From Sandaracinus sp. (lineage in GTDB: Bacteria > Myxococcota_A > Polyangia > Polyangiales > Houyiibacteriaceae), in the NCBI GenBank assembly GCA_002699025.1, contig PABA01000110.1, positions 23,361 to 87,360 of the forward strand: a stretch of DNA of 64,000 bases. Reading direction: 5' to 3'. The translations under genes and the position numbers were made by a program. Shown here in pieces: positions 59,557 to 64,000 of the stretch. Position 1 is the first letter of the stretch. The number at the start of each line of letters is the position of its first letter. The notes beneath the pieces were generated by a model that did no database searches, was not told the DNA's origin, and saw only the letters and a program-made list of their open reading frames with translations.

Positions 59557-62500
59557 GATCTCGCCCTCTTCTGGGACCCGAGGCCGTACTGCTTCACCAG
59601 CTGCGACAACCTCGGACGCTTCATACCGAGCAACGATGCTGCTCGGGTGATGTTCCCTTCCGTCTCCGACAAGGCCCGCGCGATGCACTCGCGCTCGATG
59701 ACCTTTTTCATCTCTAGCAGACTATTCTCGCCGTCTCGTACGCAGCTGTACAGCGCGTCTTCCCACGACGCCAGCCCTTCGAGGACCCCGTCGGCGGGCG
59801 CCTCTTCGGACGGGTCGCCGAAAGTTTCCCCGAACGCGGCGAAATCGGCCGGCGCCAGGACCGGCCCCTCGGCGAAGAGGGTGGCGCTGCGGAGCACGTT
59901 CTGGAGCTCGCGGACGTTGCCCGGCCAGCGGTGCCGACCCAGCATCTGCGCGACGGGCGGCGAGACGCGTTTGGCCTCCTCGCCCCGCTCCTCGGCGATC
60001 CGGCCGAGCAGGTGGGCGGAGAGCTCGGGGATGTCCTCGAGGCGCTCGCGCAGGGCCGGGACCTCCACGGTCACGCCCCGGAGCCGGTAGTAGAGATCCT
60101 CGCGGAACGTCCCCTCCTCGACCATCTGCTCGAGGTTCCGGTGGGTCGCGGCGATGATCCGCACGTCGACCTTGATCGGCTGGGTGCCGCCGACACGCTC
60201 GAACTCGCGCTCCTGGAGCACGCGGAGCAGGGCGACCTGCGTCTTCGGAGAGATGTCGCCGATCTCGTCGAGGAAGAGCGTGCCCCCGTCCGCGAGCTCG
60301 AAGCGGCCCTTCTTCCGCGAGCTCGCCCCGGTGAAGGCCCCACGCTCGTGGCCGAAGAGCTCGCTCAGGAGCAGCGTCTCGACGAGGGCCGCGCAGTTCA
60401 CCTTCACGAGCGGCTTGTCGCGCCGCGAGGAGTGACGATGGAGCGCCTCGGCGACGAGCTCCTTGCCCGTGCCGCTCTCGCCGCGCACGAGGACCGTGGC
60501 GTCGCTCGGGGCGACCTTGTCGAGCACCTCGAGGAGCTGGAGCGTGCTCGCCGACGAGCCGACGATGTCGGGGTAGCGCTTGTCGAGCTCCGCCGGGCGC
60601 TTTCGAGCCGCCGGCATCTGCGAGATCCGGCGGGTGCCCCGGGCCGTGGTCGCCACGCGGGCTTCGAGCTGCGCGAGGCGCTCGCGGGTCTTGCGGCCGA
60701 GCCAGCTCGCCTTCGCCTCCTCGGGGACGCGCTCCGCGAGGCCGGCCTCGAGGTTCTGGGCGCGCTCGAGAACGCGGGAGGCCTCGGCGCCGTCCCCGTG
60801 ATCGCAGAGGGCCCGGCCGAGCCGGAGGAGGGCCTCGAGCACGAGCTCCTCGTCCTCGGTCTCCTCGGCGAGCCGCACCGCCCGCTGGGCCGAGCCGAGC
60901 ACGTCGCCGCCCGCGGCCCGCTCGAGATCGCTGCCGAGGACCGCCAGCTCGGCCGTGTAGCGCGGCGTGTCCACGCTGGGCGCGTTGAGCAGGAGCTCCC
61001 GGGCGCGGGCGACGTCGCCGGCGTCGAGGGCGAGGCGGGCCAGATCCATCAGAGGTTGGACCACCTTCACGGACTTCAGCTTGGAGAAGCCGTCGTGCGA
61101 GGCCTCGAGGTAGCCCTGCGCGGCCTCGGGGTGATCGGCGTCGAGCTCGATCTGACCGCGGAGCAGCAGGCACTCCGCGGCGAAGAGCGGGGGCAGGTTC
61201 GCGCCGCCCATGTGCTGGGCGAAGTTGTGGAGCGAGCGCGCCCGGTCCGTGTCGCCGAGGGCGAGGTAGAGCCAGCCGAGGTTCAGGCCGACGCGCGTGA
61301 GCATCGCGCGGTTGCCGAGCCGCTTCAGCTGGGCGACGGCCTGGTGGTAGTGCGCCAGCGCCTCGCGGTAGTCGCGGCGGAGATGCGCGAGGACGGCGAG
61401 GTTCTCGGTGGCGATGGCGAGGTCGCGGAGGTCGCCGACGGTCGTCGCGACTTCGGCGGCGTCCGCGAAGCAGCGCTTCGCGTCCCCGAGGCGCTGCTGA
61501 CGCATGCGAGCGACGCCGAGGTTCGTGAGCGCCTGCGCCTCCTGATGGCCGAGGCCGGCCTTGGAGGCGAGGGCGTGGTTGGCCTCGAAGAGCTCGGCCG
61601 CGGCGGAGCCCTCCTTGCGGGCGAGGGCCACCTTGCCGAGCGTGTTCCGCGCGTGGATCTGCAGGCTGAGCTCATCGGCCTCGACGGCGAGCTCGAGGGC
61701 CGCCTCGGCCCAACGCTCGGCGTCGTCGTAGCGCGCGCGCTGGTAGTCCAGCTCGGCGAGCGCCGTCTCGACCTGGGCGCGGACGTGCACGTCCTCGGCG
61801 AGGTCGTGGGCCTCGCGGAGCTGGGGCGCGGCCTGGTCGAGCTTGCCGGCGAGCGTCAGCAAGCGGCCGACGCGATGGGCGGCCTGGGCGTGCTCGGGCC
61901 GCTGCTCGCGGACCTGCTCGGCGTGGACGAGGGCGCGGCCGTAATCGCCGACCACGCGGTAGAGCTCGGCGAGGTACTCGTGGAGCTCGACGGGGATGTC
62001 CTCGGCCGGCGCGTCCTCGAGCACTCGCTCGAGCAGCGCGGCGGCCTCCGCGTGCGCGTGGCGCGCGGCGAAGGTGCTGGCGGCCTCGAGGGCGAGGGGG
62101 ATCGCGCGGGCGTGGTCTTCGGCCTCGAGGGCGTGGTGGGCCGCGCGCTCGCGCTGCCCCTGCTCGACGAAGAGGTCCGCGCAGCGCCGGTGGAGCGCCT
62201 GCCGGCGGGCGGCGTCGACCTGGGCGTAGGTGAGCGCGCGCTGGCTCTCGCGCTGGTAGGCGAAGAGGATCCGTCCGTCGAGGACGCTCCGGTGGACGAG
62301 GCCGCTGTCGGCGAAGGCTGCCCGGGCCGCCGCGTCCGGCGTGCAGTCCGCGACGGCGGCGAGGAGCTCGAGGTCGGCCGGGTGCCGGAGCACCGAGAGC
62401 CCCTCGAGGAGCGCGCGGGTCGCCTCGGGGAGGCCCGCGAGGCGACGCTCGAGCGCCCGCTCCGGGGTGAGCGGCTCGGCCTCGAGGAGGAGCTCGATGC

Positions 62501-63323
62501 GCTCGGGCACGCCCTCGGTGCGGTCCAGCACGCGGCGCACCGCGGCCTCGCTCTGCAGGAAGGCGCGCACGCCGGCGAAGTCGAGCTGGCCGAGGCGGAT
62601 GCGATGGGCCGCCTCGTGATCGCGGAGCTCCTCGAGGGCGGTCGGGACCGGATGGTCCTTGCGGAGCGCGACGGTCGAGACGAAGAGGGCGCGCAGCGAA
62701 CGCTCGGGGTTCACCCCGTCGTTCCAGGGGCCGGCGCCCTCGAAGATGAAGCGGAGGAGCTGGAGCGTCGCGGCGTCCGCGCGCTCGAGATCGTGGAGCA
62801 GGACCAGCGGGGCGCGGACCCGGGAGACGTCGCGGATCACGCCGCGTACGGCGTCGAAGAAGCGGAGGCGTCGCTCGCGGGCGTCGCGGGAGCTGGCGAG
62901 CTCTTCGAGCGCGCCGTCGTCGTGCTGGTGCCAGAAGCGGTGGCAGCCGCCGTTGCAGCCGAGGTCGCGCAGCTCGATGCTCGGGGTGAGCGACATGTCG
63001 TCGAGGAAGCGGAGCGAGCGCTCGACGATGGTCGCGAAGGGCCCGAAGGCGCGCCCCGGGTCGCAGCGGCCCTCGAGGACGACGCCCCCGTCGAGGCGGG
63101 TCCGGCGCGCGAGCTCGTGGAGGAGGCTGCTCTTGCCGGTGCCGGCGTCGCCTTCGACGAGCACGAGGCGCTCGCCCCCCGCCTGGGCGTGGGCGTGCAT
63201 CTCGAGGAGCTCCGAGAGCTCGCGCTCGCGGCCCACGCAGATCGATCCGAGGCCGCCGTCGGGCGGCCGCTCCCGGTCGTGCTCGGAGCGGGAAGGGGGG
63301 GCGCTGCTCGCGCGTTGGCTCAT
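59553..63323 (-). CDS. Sigma-54-dependent activator with N-terminal predicted ATPase and TPR region
   Basis: A 1256-residue regulator. N-terminus: an AAA/STAND-type ATPase with LVLVEGDAGTGKSSLLHEL (Walker A, about residues 55-70) and a Cys/His cluster GCNGGCHRFWHQH near residues 122-134. Middle (about 440-850): degenerate TPR helices (for example AKRCFADAAEVATTVGDL and REALAHYHQAVAQLKRLG). C-terminus: sigma-54 interaction domain with Walker A GESGTGKELVAEA (about 948), GAFTGA loop in FGHERGAFTGASS (about 995), Walker B GGTLFLDEIGDIS, the WPGNVRELQ motif and a Fis-type helix-turn-helix NITRAASLLGMKRPRLSQLVKQ at the end. It drives sigma-54 promoters in response to an internal signal. Its start at 63323 has only a distant GGAGA; stop overlaps the lipoprotein start. 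Confidence 0.85.
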   Translation of the reverse strand: MSQRASSAPPSRSEHDRERPPDGGLGSICVGRERELSELLEMHAHAQAGGERLVLVEGDAGTGKSSLLHELARRTRLDGGVVLEGRCDPGRAFGPFATIVERSLRFLDDMSLTPSIELRDLGCNGGCHRFWHQHDDGALEELASSRDARERRLRFFDAVRGVIRDVSRVRAPLVLLHDLERADAATLQLLRFIFEGAGPWNDGVNPERSLRALFVSTVALRKDHPVPTALEELRDHEAAHRIRLGQLDFAGVRAFLQSEAAVRRVLDRTEGVPERIELLLEAEPLTPERALERRLAGLPEATRALLEGLSVLRHPADLELLAAVADCTPDAAARAAFADSGLVHRSVLDGRILFAYQRESQRALTYAQVDAARRQALHRRCADLFVEQGQRERAAHHALEAEDHARAIPLALEAASTFAARHAHAEAAALLERVLEDAPAEDIPVELHEYLAELYRVVGDYGRALVHAEQVREQRPEHAQAAHRVGRLLTLAGKLDQAAPQLREAHDLAEDVHVRAQVETALAELDYQRARYDDAERWAEAALELAVEADELSLQIHARNTLGKVALARKEGSAAAELFEANHALASKAGLGHQEAQALTNLGVARMRQQRLGDAKRCFADAAEVATTVGDLRDLAIATENLAVLAHLRRDYREALAHYHQAVAQLKRLGNRAMLTRVGLNLGWLYLALGDTDRARSLHNFAQHMGGANLPPLFAAECLLLRGQIELDADHPEAAQGYLEASHDGFSKLKSVKVVQPLMDLARLALDAGDVARARELLLNAPSVDTPRYTAELAVLGSDLERAAGGDVLGSAQRAVRLAEETEDEELVLEALLRLGRALCDHGDGAEASRVLERAQNLEAGLAERVPEEAKASWLGRKTRERLAQLEARVATTARGTRRISQMPAARKRPAELDKRYPDIVGSSASTLQLLEVLDKVAPSDATVLVRGESGTGKELVAEALHRHSSRRDKPLVKVNCAALVETLLLSELFGHERGAFTGASSRKKGRFELADGGTLFLDEIGDISPKTQVALLRVLQEREFERVGGTQPIKVDVRIIAATHRNLEQMVEEGTFREDLYYRLRGVTVEVPALRERLEDIPELSAHLLGRIAEERGEEAKRVSPPVAQMLGRHRWPGNVRELQNVLRSATLFAEGPVLAPADFAAFGETFGDPSEEAPADGVLEGLASWEDALYSCVRDGENSLLEMKKVIERECIARALSETEGNITRAASLLGMKRPRLSQLVKQYGLGSQKRARS

Positions 63324-64000
63324 GATGCGGGCGTGTTCTCCGGCTGGGCGGGACGCGCAGGCGTCCCATGGTCGCCCGGAAGAATAAGGGGCGGAGGGCC
63401 TCGCATCAAGCGAGCTAAGGTCGAGCAGCCGGAGGGGAGGCCGCGGGAGTCGGTCGGCGGGCGCCACGGGATTCCCGTACGAATCCAGCAAGAAACGCGC
63501 CCGAAACGATCGGGGCTTCCCGGGGGCTTTCGGCGTCGAGGAGCAACAGCCGTGCAGGAATTGACGCCCCGGTGCACGGAGAGCGTCAGCGACTCGACCG
63601 GTACGGAGTGGAGCAGCGAGGTCGCGGGCACGGGTGAAGGAGCGAGCCGCCTTCACACCGCGGCGGGGGACGTGACTGGCCGTGGCGCGGCGAAGCCGGC
63701 GCTCCGCGAAGCGACACCAGCGGCCGCGGAGCGGCGAAGCCCGCGACTGCGAACGGGAGCGCGCCGACATCGGTCACCCCCAGCCCGGCCCCACGGAGCC
63801 GCCTTCGTGTCGCGTCGAAGAACCGAGCCATGTGACGCGAGCGAAGCGGCAGCGGCGGCCGCGACGAAGGAGCGGCAAAGTCCGGCGGCTGCGAAGGGGA
63901 GGGCGCCGACATCGGCCACCCCAGCCCGGCCCCACGGAGCCGCCTTCGTGTCGCGTCGAAGAACCGAGCCATGTGACGCGAGCGAAGCGGCAGCGGCGGC
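63324..64000. other. Gene-free region of 677 bp with repeats to the window edge
   Basis: Upstream of the sigma-54 activator. Frames here have no homologous-looking sequence. The left half (63324-63640) probably carries the activator promoter (A/T-richer stretches near 63380-63420 and 63480-63550). The right half is the repeat pair listed next. Confidence 0.6.
63690..64000. repeat. Direct repeat of about 141 bp, two copies and a degenerate third
   Basis: The block GCGCCGACATCGG ... CGAGCCATGTGACGCGAGCGAAGCGGCAGCGGCGGC occurs at about 63761-63859 and again at 63905-64000, with a one-base indel; the second copy runs off the window. A weaker version precedes at about 63690-63760. On the minus strand both ATGs open frames starting MARFFDATRRRLRGAGLG. 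The piece GCGACTGCGAAGGGGAGG also occurs at 21462-21482. Confidence 0.85.

Noticed and set aside
62930..62970. Haem-binding site (CxxxCH) in the sigma-54 activator
   Set aside because: The protein lacks a signal peptide and c-type haem attachment needs export; a metal site is more plausible.
63586..63972. Arg-rich minus-strand gene starting MARFFDATRRR
   Set aside because: It is the repeat read in frame; copies overlap each other, the sequence has no fold-like pattern, and the repeat is partly shared with other intergenic sites. Kept as a repeat and a question instead.

Overview
This 64 kb window is high-GC chromosomal DNA (roughly 70% by eye) that looks like a myxobacterium-type bacterium (Myxococcota, Polyangiales/Sandaracinus-like). 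The pointers are a Ser/Thr kinase with the HRDVSPHN catalytic loop, a sigma-54 activator fused to a predicted ATPase and TPR region, many lipoproteins and outer-membrane barrels, a Cys-rich Asp-Cys repeat lipoprotein, a GTPase-like DUF697 protein, and fatty-acid oxidation genes. No rRNA, tRNA, CRISPR array, insertion sequence or phage module was seen. This is a gene-order and motif judgement; no database was searched.

Layout. 1-6.2 kb: end of glpD, a two-CBS protein, a radical SAM/DUF2344 protein with a small partner, and an outer-membrane protein. 6.4-14.1 kb: an ECF sigma factor with a probable NrsF-type membrane anti-sigma factor, a solitary type ISP-like DNA methyltransferase starting next to the sigma gene, a Ser/Thr kinase, an MBL-fold lipoprotein, a DUF697 protein and a tail-anchored charged protein. 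14.2-20.5 kb: RidA, enoyl-CoA hydratase and acyl-CoA dehydrogenase overlap in one operon, with a creatininase-family hydrolase and a benzoate-CoA-ligase-family enzyme nearby; this recalls aminobenzoyl-CoA catabolism. 20.7-24.4 kb: lipB, lpdA and an oxo-acid dehydrogenase E1-alpha, a lipoate-linked group. 24.4-26.4 kb: two divergent lipoprotein genes enclosed by nested inverted repeats. 26.4-33.5 kb: metallophosphoesterase, a GGDEF protein with an unusual N-terminal half, a glycosyltransferase and an MMPL/RND exporter. 33.5-34.0 kb: dense repeats. 34.1-37.6 kb: a fadN-fadA-like beta-oxidation operon.

38-46.9 kb: a 907-residue unknown protein, a double-M23 peptidase, a PlsC-like acyltransferase, two lipoproteins, and a histone-H1-like tail fused to an SDR fold. 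47-54.7 kb: Cys-rich lipoprotein, trmL, a membrane histidine kinase whose end overlaps a convergent unknown gene, alanine dehydrogenase and a beta-barrel protein. 54.8-57.8 kb: a FadR-like GntR regulator with a clear tandem palindromic operator, a small partner protein and a GMC oxidoreductase in one operon. 57.9-64 kb: homocysteine S-methyltransferase family protein, a lipoprotein translationally coupled to a 1256-residue sigma-54 activator, and a gene-free repeat region at the right edge.

Most genes are housekeeping or metabolic. The more unusual content is in protein architectures (GGDEF fusion, basic-tail SDR, ATPase-TPR-sigma54 activator with a Cys/His cluster) and in a recurring set of intergenic repeats. 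No complete, obviously novel defence or mobile system is visible.
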